Part shown: one piece after another, positions 1-11,676 of the stretch
Position numbering within the stretch: the stretch's first letter is position 1
Layout: every line of letters starts with the position of its first letter
Assembly: GCA_022605955.1 (NCBI GenBank)
Contig: JAKCOZ010000003.1
Span: 41,752,761-41,816,760 of the forward strand
Source: Rallus limicola
Lineage: Eukaryota; Chordata; Aves; Gruiformes; Rallidae
Direction: 5' to 3'
Length of the DNA: 64,000 bases
Made by a program: the position numbers and the translations under genes
The notes under the pieces: generated by a model
The model's input: the letters and a program-made list of their open reading frames with translations, nothing else
What the model was told of the DNA's origin: nothing
Databases searched by the model: none

Positions 1-2737
1 CAAAAGCCTGTGCACCTGAATATTTGCCTTTGACCCACACTGCATCACCAGATGTTACAGAAGAGATGACCTCTCCCTGCAGATACTGCACTTGAAATCA
101 ACATTGCTGAATTGCTGTCAGATCCATCTATGTTGAGGTCTTTCTCACAAACGCAGGAGCTTCAGCTTATGTTAAGATGTCCTCTTAAACTGATTACACA
201 AAGACATAAGGGTGGTTCAGTCTTAGAAAGCTGATGTTGCCTGGCTTACATAAGATGAGTAAATCTGAGAAAATAAATTGATTTGGTCTGATTTGAGCAC
301 CCTTTCTGTTTCTTCATGCAGAAATTCCCATTGCTATATTCAGTGTTCTGGTTGTGTTATGCCTAGTTTGCCATGTGAATTAGGTCCTGCTCCTACAGGC
401 ATGTCATTCCTCCACCCTGCAAAAAGATGGATCAATGCTATGGGAATTCTAATGGCAGTTGCATTTTCCCAGCTGTTCATGAAACATCGTGCAATAGAAA
501 AAGGTGGATCCCTGCATGTCTCAGGTTTTCCTGAATCTTTCCTCAAAGGACCTGAAGAAAAATGCTGTTTTCAATGTGTTTGGGGACAGAAGGCAGCTCC
601 TCTCTGCCTACTACCTCCCTTTCTCTGACAACTGCTTCAAAACAAGTGCTTTCTGGGTGTGTTTTCAATTCAGTTGAGACACTGTGCAGAGCTTTTTGCA
701 GCTTGCCAGCTCACTTTCTCTGAAGCAGAGAGCCTGGGTCCTATTCAGAGAATGTATCCTTGCAGCAAAGTTAGACCTTTTTTTTTTCCCCTAAGAGACA
801 TCATGAAACTTCCTTTCCACCAACATAAGAAAACTCTCTGCCCTAATCTAAGCAGTTTTTGAGCAAACCTAGCTAGTAAGAGACTGAAAGCCTGTTGGAC
901 CTCACATAGTTTTCACTGGAAATAGTAATTCCCATTTCATTTAGCAAGGCCAGGGACTGAGAAGAAACTCCTTTGGTTTCAGGAATAAATCTTTGGTGGA
1001 GAGAAATCAACTTATGGCACTTTATCTCTCTGTGCTGTGTACAAAGAAGCCCAGAGGCTCACAGCAGCTCATACAAGGAGGTTGACTTCCAGTTAGTAAA
1101 AGCTAGTTAAGACAAACTCTCTGTCTTACATCACAATGCACTCCAGTGTCTTCGAGGCATTCCTCCAAGTGCACTGACATTTTTTAAAAGCAGAATAACT
1201 GGTGATAACCATAGTACCAAAGTTTCCCACCTCACAAAAACTATGGCTGCACCTCAACAAGCATGAATAGCCCAGGTGAGAGAAGAAGAGGTCAATCACC
1301 ACAGAAAGCTCTGGAGACATGGGACATCCAGGGTTTTTCTTCAACCAAAGACACCACACTGTTCCATGTCTGCATTTGCATGTCTCCTACCCACAAAGCC
1401 TCTGATGACTCTTGGCCATTGTTATAATGGTACCAACAGAGATACCATAGGTATCTCAGGGAATGTCTTGCTGTGCAACAGTTTACGCATATACTCTACA
1501 CACCAGTTGCCCAATTATCTCTACAGTAGCAGCAGGAGGAGAACATCCCTCCAAAATGTCATTGGTATCTCACGTAACTTGTGCTCTAAGGTGAAATTGA
1601 CTTTTGAATCAGCACGTTTTCAAAGGCTTTGCACTGTTCTTTTCAGTGCCTGTGTTCTTCCTCAAGCACAGATTGTCACTGCCAGAGCTAAGAGCTTTCA
1701 CAGACCCAAGGTTGATTTCCACAGGCAGTAAACTGTCTCAGCAGTAATGTTGCTGTTCTTAATTTCCAGTGCTGCATGCTCAAACCAGCAAGTAGGATTT
1801 AGACCAGAGAGGCACTGGAAAATTCCCTCTATGTCTATCAGTACATTTAGAGAATGAATCATTCAATATTAGCGGCTGATTCTGGGTCTGCCCTCCAAAA
1901 ATTCACCTCAAATGAAGCACAGCGAGAGCCATCTCTGAATGACAATTTGCCCATTTATTATTTCCACATAGCCAATTGCTAGATATTTTATCACAACTTA
2001 TTTGTTAGATCAGTCTGAGACGACATTTCAAAACCCATCCAGTCCACCACACTGCTGTTTGTTACCAACAGACTGCAAGCATCTGGAGCACATTTCCCCC
2101 ACATACTGGAAGGGAAACATTCTTGCTGTCTTTTCATTTTGTTTATACCACAGAATTACTTTGTTCTGAAACAAAACTGACCAAATCTTTGCTTGTGTTT
2201 CAAGTTTAATGGATTGTAACAGGTTGTCACTACTGCTGATTATTTGGGATCATTTCCAGTTCTGTTCCTCTTTTATTTTTATGTGATTTATTAGATCTGA
2301 GCCAGGCATGCTTTCAGCAGTCTTGCCTTTGTCAGGTGCAAGTCAAATTGTCCCCAGGCATAAAGGGCAGAAGCAAACAGAAGATGTCAAAGACTTCCGC
2401 TAGGAGAAAATGCTGGAATGCATCACAGCTTTGTTCCCAAGGACAGCATTGCAAAACCACCTCATGCACTAAGTCGTATCGTCTAGCGCATTGGCCTATG
2501 AAGCTGTCTTAGATGTAAATTTCTGGTGCCTCATTTTTCCTAAGTTGTTAAATGTGGGTAGGTGTTAATGTGTTTCCATGTTTCCAACAGAGAGGGGCTG
2601 CGCGAGAGTACGCACTGCTACTAACACAGTATTATGGCCAAGGCATTTCACTGCCACATGCTACATGACTCTGCTCCAAGTACCTGGGTGGACAGCATGC
2701 TCACAGCAGACTGATCTTAAGAGATTCCTTTACTCAT
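1..2737. other. Unique non-coding sequence, no gene seen
   Basis: No family-like protein, RNA gene or clear mobile element was recognised here. Open frames are short, up to about 150 codons (1,276-1,731 plus). They lack recognisable domains and overlap open frames on the other strand, as expected by chance. Short poly-T and A-rich runs occur, for example near 779-789. It is probably intergenic or intronic. Confidence 0.6.
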
Positions 2738-3064
2738 TGTCACAGAATCACAGACCAGCTGAAGTTGGAAGGACCTCTGGAGGTCATCAGCTCCAATACC
2801 CCTGGCCCAGCAGAGACACCTGCCCAGGACGATATCCAAATGTCTTCTGAATATCTCCAAGGATGGAGATCCACCTCCTCTTCAGCCACTATGTGCCAGT
2901 GCTCTATTACCCTTGCAGTGAAAAAGTGCTTCCTGATGTATGGAGGGAGCTTCCTGTGCCTTGTGCCTACTGTCTCTGGTCCAGTCACTCGGCAACACTG
3001 AAGAGAGACCAGCTTCAATTATTTGCACCCTTCCTTTAGGTATTTATATACACTGAAAAGATCC
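2738..3064 (-). mobile_element. CR1 LINE, 5'-truncated 3' end
   Basis: The plus strand opens with a repeated CACAGAATCACAGA-type motif followed by a GTTGGAAGGACCT block, the reverse complement of the CR1 3' end. Downstream text (about 2,850-3,000) matches the antisense of the C-terminal CR1 ORF2 coding region, including the usual 'ccaaggatggagatccacc' segment. Only the last roughly 320 bp survive, which is typical of CR1 copies because reverse transcription starts at the RNA 3' end and usually aborts. The right boundary is approximate. This copy belongs to a different CR1 subfamily from the 14-16 kb copy. Confidence 0.85.
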
Positions 3065-4087
3065 ATATTTTCCTCCCCACTTGTGTTTTTCTGTTGATTT
3101 TTTTTGGTGGTGGTTTATGGGGTTTTTTTGGGGGGAGGGCAGTGGCACAGAAAGACCTTTCCTCCAAAGTAGCTTTCTTCCTTCAGCTTACATGATACAA
3201 AAAAAAACCCAGCTCACGCACACTTACCTGAGACACAGCCTTTGATGAGAAGATTTCCTTTCCCATGTAGACATCTGTAATCTCATACAGGGGATGCCTA
3301 CAGGAGAGGGGATTCATCTAGTAGGCCAGACAGCTGCTGAATGACTGCTCTGCTCCCACCAGGATTAAAAGGCAGTCTGCAAAGCACTTACCCAGACATC
3401 ACAGTTATACTGAAAAGTTTGAACTACTGTGCTAACAAGCTATCCTCAAGTTGCAGAGGGAAGATCATTAAAGAGGTGATGGCTCTGATTTTAAACTGTG
3501 TGGCAGATCCCTTCTCTCAAATACAGTAGCCACAGAGTCCCGTAAGGCCATTAAAGCAAACCTTCATCTCTCTGACTCAGAAATCTTGGGGTTTTACCAA
3601 TACTAGCTGTACTGAAAGAATCCATTCCCATTGCTCTTGGAGCATCACAAAGAACTAGAGCATGCCACAATCTCAGCAGCTTATTTGGCCCCTGGCTCTC
3701 CAGGTGAGGCACATCAACAGTAGCTAAATCAGAAAGATGTCTGTATAAAGGTCTCTCCTTTTAACTTACTACCTGCCACCTCTATTGTGTCTGGGTGATC
3801 ACATCTGCCTGGAGATACACTGCTATTGCTTCTTATGGTGATGCAGAAGCAATGTAGAGGTGAGTGAGACAGATTTTTATTTTGTCCTCTCAGGCATTTT
3901 TAGGAGAAAAGCCACTGAAGTGAGAATGGTTGAATCCTTCACTAATTGCTGGAAGGGCAGAGATAAGCCCCAGGTTCAGGCTGACTTTGCAGTACCGAAT
4001 GTTAAGGTGGATACTATGACAAATATATAGAGTCACAAGCCAGACCGCATCACCTTACACATCATATTAAAAAAATAATAGAGTCTT

Positions 4088-4088
4088 C

Positions 4089-4121
<33 letters not shown>
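4088..4121 (+). repeat. (CAT)n trinucleotide microsatellite
   Basis: About ten uninterrupted CAT units run from about 4,091 to 4,120. Read on the minus strand they are ATG/GAT units, which create a run of aspartates in a short open frame. That frame is a by-product of the repeat and not evidence of a protein. Confidence 0.95.
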
Positions 4122-4123
<2 letters not shown>

Positions 4124-5532
4124 TGTCTGTATTTTCAGAGGTCGCTAAAGTAGCAGCCAGAAGAGCAAGAGCATTTATAATGTCTTTATAAGTCTGCAAC
4201 AATTGCATATGCATATGACGCGGGAAAGTGGGAAGTAGGAAGCAATGAGGAGTGGGGATGACCAGCAAGACAGAAAGTGTGACTTCAGCTTCAAACAGTG
4301 AACTCTAGTGTCACAACTGTGATTTAATGTGATTTAAAAGCCAAAGGAGAAGACACCCAAAAGTGTTCAACTCTCTGTTACAGAAATGCACCCAAAACAC
4401 TCCCTAATAATCCTGCTGAGATCCCAAGGCAGTTTCTGGAAGATTTCATTACATGTTTCATTTATGCTTTTGGTGATGGTAATCACAAATCCAGTTATTT
4501 TTGGCAGGGACAGCTGTGTTCCCGCCTTTTTGAAATGTGGGCTTTCATTCTCCTATCCATATTCAACACTATAACTGCACCATGTAAGAAAAACAACTGC
4601 AAAAACGGGAACAGAGGAACAAAAATGTAGAGCTAAAAAGAAGGAGGGGTGAGGGGGAACAACTCTCACTGTGCTATGTCGTTTCTTTTTTCCTACTGGT
4701 TGGTTACCCAGCCCTATCAAGTGCAAGTCAATCAACTGACATCGGATGTGTTTTGCAGACGGATCATCAATGATGCATATCTGATGCACAGATGTTTCAA
4801 CTTGGATTTGCTAGCTATCCAGCAATCAGACAGAATCCTAATGCTGATCATTCGCAGATGTTGCAGAAAGAAAGAAATTTCTCCATCCATTGCAAATAAT
4901 TTTATACTTTTTACTCTTGGTCAGCCGCAGCAGCCATCCCCTGTGGAAAGCAAAGTGAGACTCTCAGTTAGGATGATGCAGCTTTGCAGTTGGCTGCATT
5001 GTGGGTGTTGCTCCTTTGAAAGTAAAATCCCTGAAAACATTTCTGAAGGACTGGCAACTTTGTTCAAAAGACACCTTCAACTATCACCAGCACTGAGTGC
5101 TGTATTTGAAATCTAAGTCACAGCTGCTAAACTGGCTTCTTCTTTCAGTGTGGAGATTCAAACAACCCACTGGAGAGCGTGTCCAATGGGCTGGGTAGTC
5201 AAGGGACAGCTACAGCTGTGGTGGCATACCCCACCAACCTGGCAGCAGCACAAAAAGCACCGAATACTTTAGCTTGGCATTGACAGTATCTGCACCATCA
5301 GTTCTGGTTCCTGAAAAAAACATGGTACAGGCCTGAAAATACCAGATAGAAAAAGGAATAGAGGTGGGATTTGGTTTGCTATTTTTGAGGATTTGATGAA
5401 TCAATTTTTCACATTCTTCTTTGTGATCACAGCTGCTAACAGTGCCTGCTTTATGAAAATTTTGGTTGTCACCAAGGATTATGTGACTGGACTAAGAAAG
5501 ACAATGTGTAGATTAAGTATGCAAAATTCTAT

Positions 5533-5921
5533 TTAATTATAAAATCCTGCACCAAAAACTTCTGAATGCGGGAAATCATCATCAAAACTATTTGTGTGTA
5601 TCAGGGAACAGTGATACTCACTAGCTGCAAGGCTGGTGACTGTCTCAGGAGCCTTGAACAACATGCCTCCTAAACAGTTTACATTTTTCAAGTAGAAGGA
5701 TTCTGGGCTTCCTAATCCCACGACATTCACATAGCAGACTCAGAAAGAGGTAAATTCAATTCTTGCCCTTCCTGGCTTGCAAAGTTTGAAGTCAGGAAGT
5801 GCTGGTCCTCACTGAAATGGCCAATGTATTGTTCAGAAAAGTGATCCATCTTCCCGCTTCTCCGTCCAACATGCAGTACATCCATTTCCTGACACAACTG
5901 AGCATAGTCAAGGGCCATCAG
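5533..5921 (-). other. Candidate exon or decayed coding remnant, unidentified
   Basis: On the minus strand a pyrimidine-rich tract ends in TTTCAG at 5,922. It is followed at once by an open frame running from 5,921 to a stop at 5,727, about 64 codons. A second open frame, shifted in phase and overlapping the first by a few bases, continues to a TAA near 5,533. Both frames have ordinary mixed amino-acid composition rather than simple-repeat bias. A possible GT splice donor (CA|GTGAGG) lies inside the first frame. I do not recognise the product, and no neighbouring exons could be joined with confidence. It could be a terminal exon, a pseudogene with a frameshift, or chance. Confidence 0.15.
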
Positions 5922-7097
5922 CTGAAATGAAGGAAATGCTCACCCCTGAACAAACCTGCACTCATGCTACCATGTAGAAATTAAACCATTTCAGAGAACT
6001 GATGAATAATATCCTTTTGACAAGGACCAAATCGTCTGATCTGTTTCCTAGACTTCTCAATAAGCATTTGAACACTTCTTGACCATCAGACTTCACCTGT
6101 TCACCACAGATGTGTCTCAAAGGACCAGCTAAAGCACTCAAGCTCCTTTCTTAATGCATGGTGATAAGCAACCAGATCTCCACCACTTGGTCCTTTACAT
6201 GTAATTCCTGGTTAGTGATTTCCATTTAGAGGCCCCTTTTAAAGTCTGGCCTGTGACAATGTACCCACAGAGATAAAGATCACAGTCTCTGACACTTCAT
6301 TCTGCTGAAGTCATATAGTAGGGTTTAGTGTCAGAGTGAGTGTCACCTCTACAGTAAGAGTTAAACCAGATCCATTTCCAAATTGTTGTACAGAGTAGCA
6401 GATACGTCGATGGCACACATCAGTCTGCAAGCATGGAGCTGCCAGTTCAGAAGGGAAATGGACACTCTTTAACTCTCAGATCTGAAAAGCACAGAGAGAC
6501 CTTTGACTTAACTCTGCTTTGGCCTTTGTTCACTGCAATCCTCAAATGTGCAGAGTAGCCAGCAAGAGTTTTCATGTGCTGAAAAGCTAGACACAGGTGC
6601 TTGCAGAGGCAGAGTTAGGAACCTGACCCAGTGATACTGAAGTCTCTCATCACTGGATTCCTCAGGACCCCTATAACCATCCTGGCTGCTAAACTCCAAA
6701 TGAAGACGGTGAAGGCACAAGGGAAAGCAGCTGTTTTGCCTTGTGCACAGGGAAACTCACAGAAAATGGAGGAGCTGCAGGAAGTGTCAGCTGCAGAAAA
6801 GAAATGTGGGACGTGTCAGGGGCCCAGGGCCTTTGTGGTGCCGTCAGCAGACTAGCAACAGTTGGGTGTGGAGTGGCAGGCAGTGCTACCCTCACTACCA
6901 AAGAAGGATAGGAAAAATCCTTGAAGTCATTTTGTAGTTATGACAGGGAGTTACTGCATCTTTACAGATGTGTCTAGCTTTCCTTTGCCCCCAGCAAGGG
7001 GCATGAAGGACCACCAGCTGACCTGAAGATGAGAGAGGCGGCAGAGACATTGGTGCATGGAGAGACCTACAGGGAGTCAGGACTAAGCACTGAGAGA

Positions 7098-7130
7098 GAA
7101 GGTGGAATTTCAGATGAAGGTGGAATTTCA
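7098..7130 (+). repeat. Short tandem duplication, 18-bp period
   Basis: The 15-mer GAAGGTGGAATTTCA occurs at 7,098-7,112 and again at 7,116-7,130, separated by three bases. It is a local duplication, probably from replication slippage. Confidence 0.85.
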
Positions 7131-10100
7131 TAGCCAGGCATCTTCACAGCCGGAGCTGTGATACCATAAGCCACTGCATTTGAAGCAAAGCTTATTTACC
7201 ACTTGAACAGAATACTTATGAATCGGTCCTACAATGTTGCTAACCTGAATTTCAATTTACAAGGCACCCATCTCACCCAGTTCTGCCAGAAATCACATCC
7301 AATGGTCTCCAGGGTGCTCTGAGCATGGACAGCTGGGAAATGGGCAGGACTGCATGGGGTCCACCAAAAGATGTCCTGTGGAGAATATGGGGCAGGAAAG
7401 GGTTCAGGCTAGGATCTTACCACTTCTCTTTAAATTATGCGAATATTTACTGTGCAGAGGTTCCAGAAGGCACAGCATAATTTACAGGTATAACATGGAT
7501 GTGTTGCTAGTATGACACAGGTTCATGTAGGCTTGCTGAGTGGTATTTCTGGTTCCAAGAAAGTGTACTTGGGGAAGGACAGCAGCTTGGTGTCACCAGC
7601 CTCCCTTCCCCTCTGTTGTACCATATCCAGTATGGTACGGTACACTCACCAGCCCAAGGTGGAACATTTCTGAGGTGTGTATTGTATTACTGTCAGCCTG
7701 CTGCTCCTTTGATCATGCAATTCCTGCATGTCTTTTTTCTGTACAACTCAAATGTAGTGTTTGTGTTGTTGTGGCACTCTCTCTTTCCCAAAGTGGTGTC
7801 AGCAGTGAGCCGTTTCAAGAGAAGCCCTGTCTGTCAGAGAGGGTACAGGCTACCCAAAGTCAGCCACAGGAGGGACTGTGTGCAACCTGCACTGTCGTTT
7901 TCCATGATAAAGCATGATGTTGAAACAGAGGGTCGTGCACTCACCTAGCTCTCCACTTGATAGTCCTTGTGTCACCAGAGGAGGAGGCTCCTGTGACAAA
8001 ATGCCTGGCCTGTGTATGTGTGAGTAGATCCTGGTGACCCCCACACAGGGCAGAGCAGAGCTCACTCCAATAAGGCCACCTTCAGCAAAGACCCTACATG
8101 AAAGCATCAAAAGCCACATCTAGGGCAGAGTCAGGAGAGCTGAGGGTGCTCCTGGGTAAGGCAGCACTAACCAGCAAAGGCATATGGTCTCCATGGCCTG
8201 GGGAGACAGAGTTAATCACTCATTTGATTTAGGGAATAAAGGCTTTGTCAGCACATGCTTATAACCAGGCTGCTGCTGAAAAGCACTGCTGCCTCCACAC
8301 TGGCAGGGCTTCAACACACATGCAAAATTCAGCTTATACTGGGCTGAATTGGGTCATTGGCCCAAAAGCATTTGAAACAAGTACAAATCCCTCCATTGCT
8401 CCTGATAAACTATACCACGTTTTTCAGAGCTGTTCCACCCCCCCTCCAACAGCATTAGTATAAGTTATTCCTCACAAAGGGAGAGGATAAGGAAATACCC
8501 GCCTCAGCCTCTAGCAAATCCTCCAGGGACACATAGGAACAAACCAATGTCAGCAGGTAAGCATTACCACTGCCTTGTAAAGCAACTCAAACAAGTCCAG
8601 ATCTACTCTCTTTGGATCACAAGAATAGGAAAAAAACCCTCAGCTGCTTATTCCATCTAGTGCTAGAGACTTCAACTTCTCCCCTCCCAAAGCACTGTTT
8701 CAAGGGCTATTTGTAAAGAAAGCTTCATGGTTATAAATCTCTCTGGAGCCACTTGCACGCACAGCCTTCATGTTAATGTACCATGACAATCTTTTCCCTT
8801 TCCTTTTAGCAAACGAAGGGTGAAGGTGTATAAACTCGCATTTCTGAGGTCACTGACATACAGGGCAAGTGACGTGACATATGCTTTACATTGCTTTAAG
8901 CTCCAGCTCTGATGCCTGTGGAGACATTTTTGTTTGGCACAGGGCTTCCTCCTGCTTTTCCTCTCTAAGTCTTCATAGTCTCATTTGGGTGGGATGCTAG
9001 ACACTGGTGCAAATCAGGAACAACTTTGTTAGAGACAGTGAAAGTATACAGTAAAAGTATGTAAATGCATCAGGTCTAAACATTTCTAATTCAAACCACT
9101 TCTAGGAAAAAAAAGGGGTTTTTTGTAGGTTTTTTTCTGAGACTACTTATCCTCTTGAAAGAAAGCACACAAATTATTCAGACATGTTTTCACTTAAAGT
9201 TCTATCAAAAGAGGCTTTGTGACACAGACTGACATCATGGTTAAGCAGGAAATAATTCTAAGTGTTACGTCCCCAGTTCCCAGCCTTCTCTCCCCTTAAC
9301 TGCTTCTCGCCCCTGTCCCCTCTTCCTCTTACACCTGATTTTCAGAAGAGCAGTATATTTTTGCTTTATAAGACTGGAAGAATTACATTTCTTCTACAAA
9401 TCAAGATTTTTTTTTTTCCTTTTAAGGGGGCACTTAAACCCTCTCAAAGGCAATGAGTAAGAACATGAAGAACATTTAAGGGTGTTTATGCACACAGCAG
9501 TATGTGTTTGGACTTTGCTAAGAAGGGGGCCTAGAAGTCTCAGTAGTTTTGAGGAAAACCAGTCTTATGTATATAACAGTCTTAGGTATAAAAATTCCTA
9601 AAGCTCTCTGAATGACCTGGCAGCACGGGAATTCCCATTAAGCAGCCATTCACATCAAACAGTTGCAAAAAAAAAAGGCAGTTTTCCTACAGATGCTTTT
9701 GGCTTCTTCCAGAAACAGTACTATTTTGTGCTGGGATTTTGAGGTAAGAAATTCTGAAAGGGCTTTTCTCCTTTGTATTAAAAAGTCACAATACTGAAAG
9801 ATTTACAAACGAGGAGGCTGGATTTTTTTTTCTGGGCCATATAATATGTGACTGTTGTCTTAGAGAGAATAAAGAAGACCTCTTGGAGTTAAAAAAAAAA
9901 TTGATGTGGTTTTTCATTTTCTTTTTCCTGTCCAAACACAAAACAGTCTCTTTGACAGTAGGGAACTATTTCAGGCACATGTAAGAGCAGCAAGGATGGA
10001 CAGCTGGATTAAAAACAAAAACAAACCAGCATAACAAACCCTGCACAACAGACAGCAGAAGAATAAAAGGTGGCTTTTGATACAGAGCAAAACAGAGCAA

Positions 10101-11650
10101 AACATAAGGCTGCAGCTCTAATACAACAAATAGTTTATGTAAAATCATTAATGGAGAGAGCATTTAAAATGTTAGGAATTAATTTATTTCTATTTGTTAG
10201 ACAAAAATTGTTAGCAATACATGGAGGCAGGGAGGGAGGCTCCAAACATTACAAAAAGAAAAAGTTACAGTTCAGAAGGGATTTTTCTAAGGCATTCATC
10301 ATAATTCTCCCACAGTAATCAGAGATTAAACTCCCACTGAATTAAATAGGGACAGACTTAGGCCAGCAATAAATGGTTTGCTAAAGTTTCTATCTACCTA
10401 GGGATCTGACAAAATGCCAGTGTGCTGCAGCAAACTTGACTCAGTGTTTGTCTATGTGTATTATGGTCAAGAAAATATATATCTCATTGAACATCAAAGA
10501 GAAACTGCTGCTCAGAAGGACAGCAAGGGTGCTGAAAATCTGAACCAATTTGTTTCATAACCAAAGCTATGCCCACATACAACCCAAGTGTTTGGACAAG
10601 GGGGCAGCAAGAGGTCTATCCCCAGGCTCCAGAACTCCCTTTGGATGCGTTAGGCTCTGAGGCAGAGGTTAGTGACTGTCAAGCCTTTTGGAAAACACCT
10701 TGAGTAAAAACACATCCAAGAATCTCTCCAAAAGCCCTTTTACAAACTCAGTGCATCCGTCTTTCACAGCTGCAGGGTATTTATTCTTTACCACAGTAGG
10801 ATGAATATTTTCTCCCCACAGGTTGAAAAGCCAGAAGCAGTTCTTTCTGGCCTTTTCATGTGCCTTTGCATCAGCAGTTTGTGATGGGCAGATGCCTTAC
10901 CAAAGCCCCACAGACATTTCTCTGCAGACAGTCTGAATTCAGATTCTGACTTTTTTTGCCTCCTGCCGGTGAACATCCTGCTGCAAAGATGTCAGATAAA
11001 GTCTGGAGGGAGTCTGAGTGATGGCACTAGATTAGATTCCATGGTCTTGTCAGTGAATCAGAGAGAAGTAAAAATCCTGATTCCCAGTAGATGGCACCAC
11101 CTGTTCCACTGAATTTTTCTGTGTGGTAAATGTAGCAGCTCACCAACAACTGAGACTGCAGAGCAAGAGCTTAGTGGTCCTAGAAGGCATCAGCACTGGT
11201 CTTTACTGGAGACTGGTGTGAGAGCACAGTAAACCAGAATCAACAGAGGCATACCACACCTTCACAAGAATGAAGATGCACCACCTTTTAAATCTGTTTA
11301 GCCACAGAGAAGGCAAAGGCATGTAAGGGCCGCTGTACTATGTGTACCAGATGGGTGTGTGAGCAAGGCTCTGTCCTGTGCTCTTCAAACCCACTCTTTG
11401 CAGATCAGTTTCTGGCCTGGGGACACCATGGACTATATTGCCCTTGCCCATGTGAGGACGAGATTATAGCCTGGGGCAGTGAAGGACAGCATGCTTGATA
11501 ACCAAATTTCCTCACTTGCAAGGTGATAACGAAATCTGTGATGCCAAAAGGCACCAGCCATCCTGTCTGTCACCACCTGGAAGTCCAGTACCTCTTCCGG
11601 GCTAACAGCCTCTCCACCTGGAGAGGTTGGGGAGGACTTGAGTTAATAGG

Positions 11651-11676
11651 TACACACACACACACGCGTGTGCGTG
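11651..11676 (+). repeat. Alternating pyrimidine/purine tract (TA, CA, CG, TG steps)
   Basis: Twenty-six bases alternate perfectly between pyrimidine and purine: an (AC)n run, then CGCGTGTGCGTG. The CG-containing second half is partly the inverse of the AC half. Such sequence is favourable for left-handed Z-DNA under torsional stress, and it is a likely length-variable microsatellite. Confidence 0.9.

Noticed and set aside
4062..4268. Minus-strand frame with a run of aspartates
   Set aside because: The acidic run is entirely the (CAT)n microsatellite. The rest of the frame shows no domain.
4649..5116. 155-codon plus-strand frame
   Set aside because: No recognisable domain, no convincing splice context on both sides and no codon-usage cue, so it is treated as chance.
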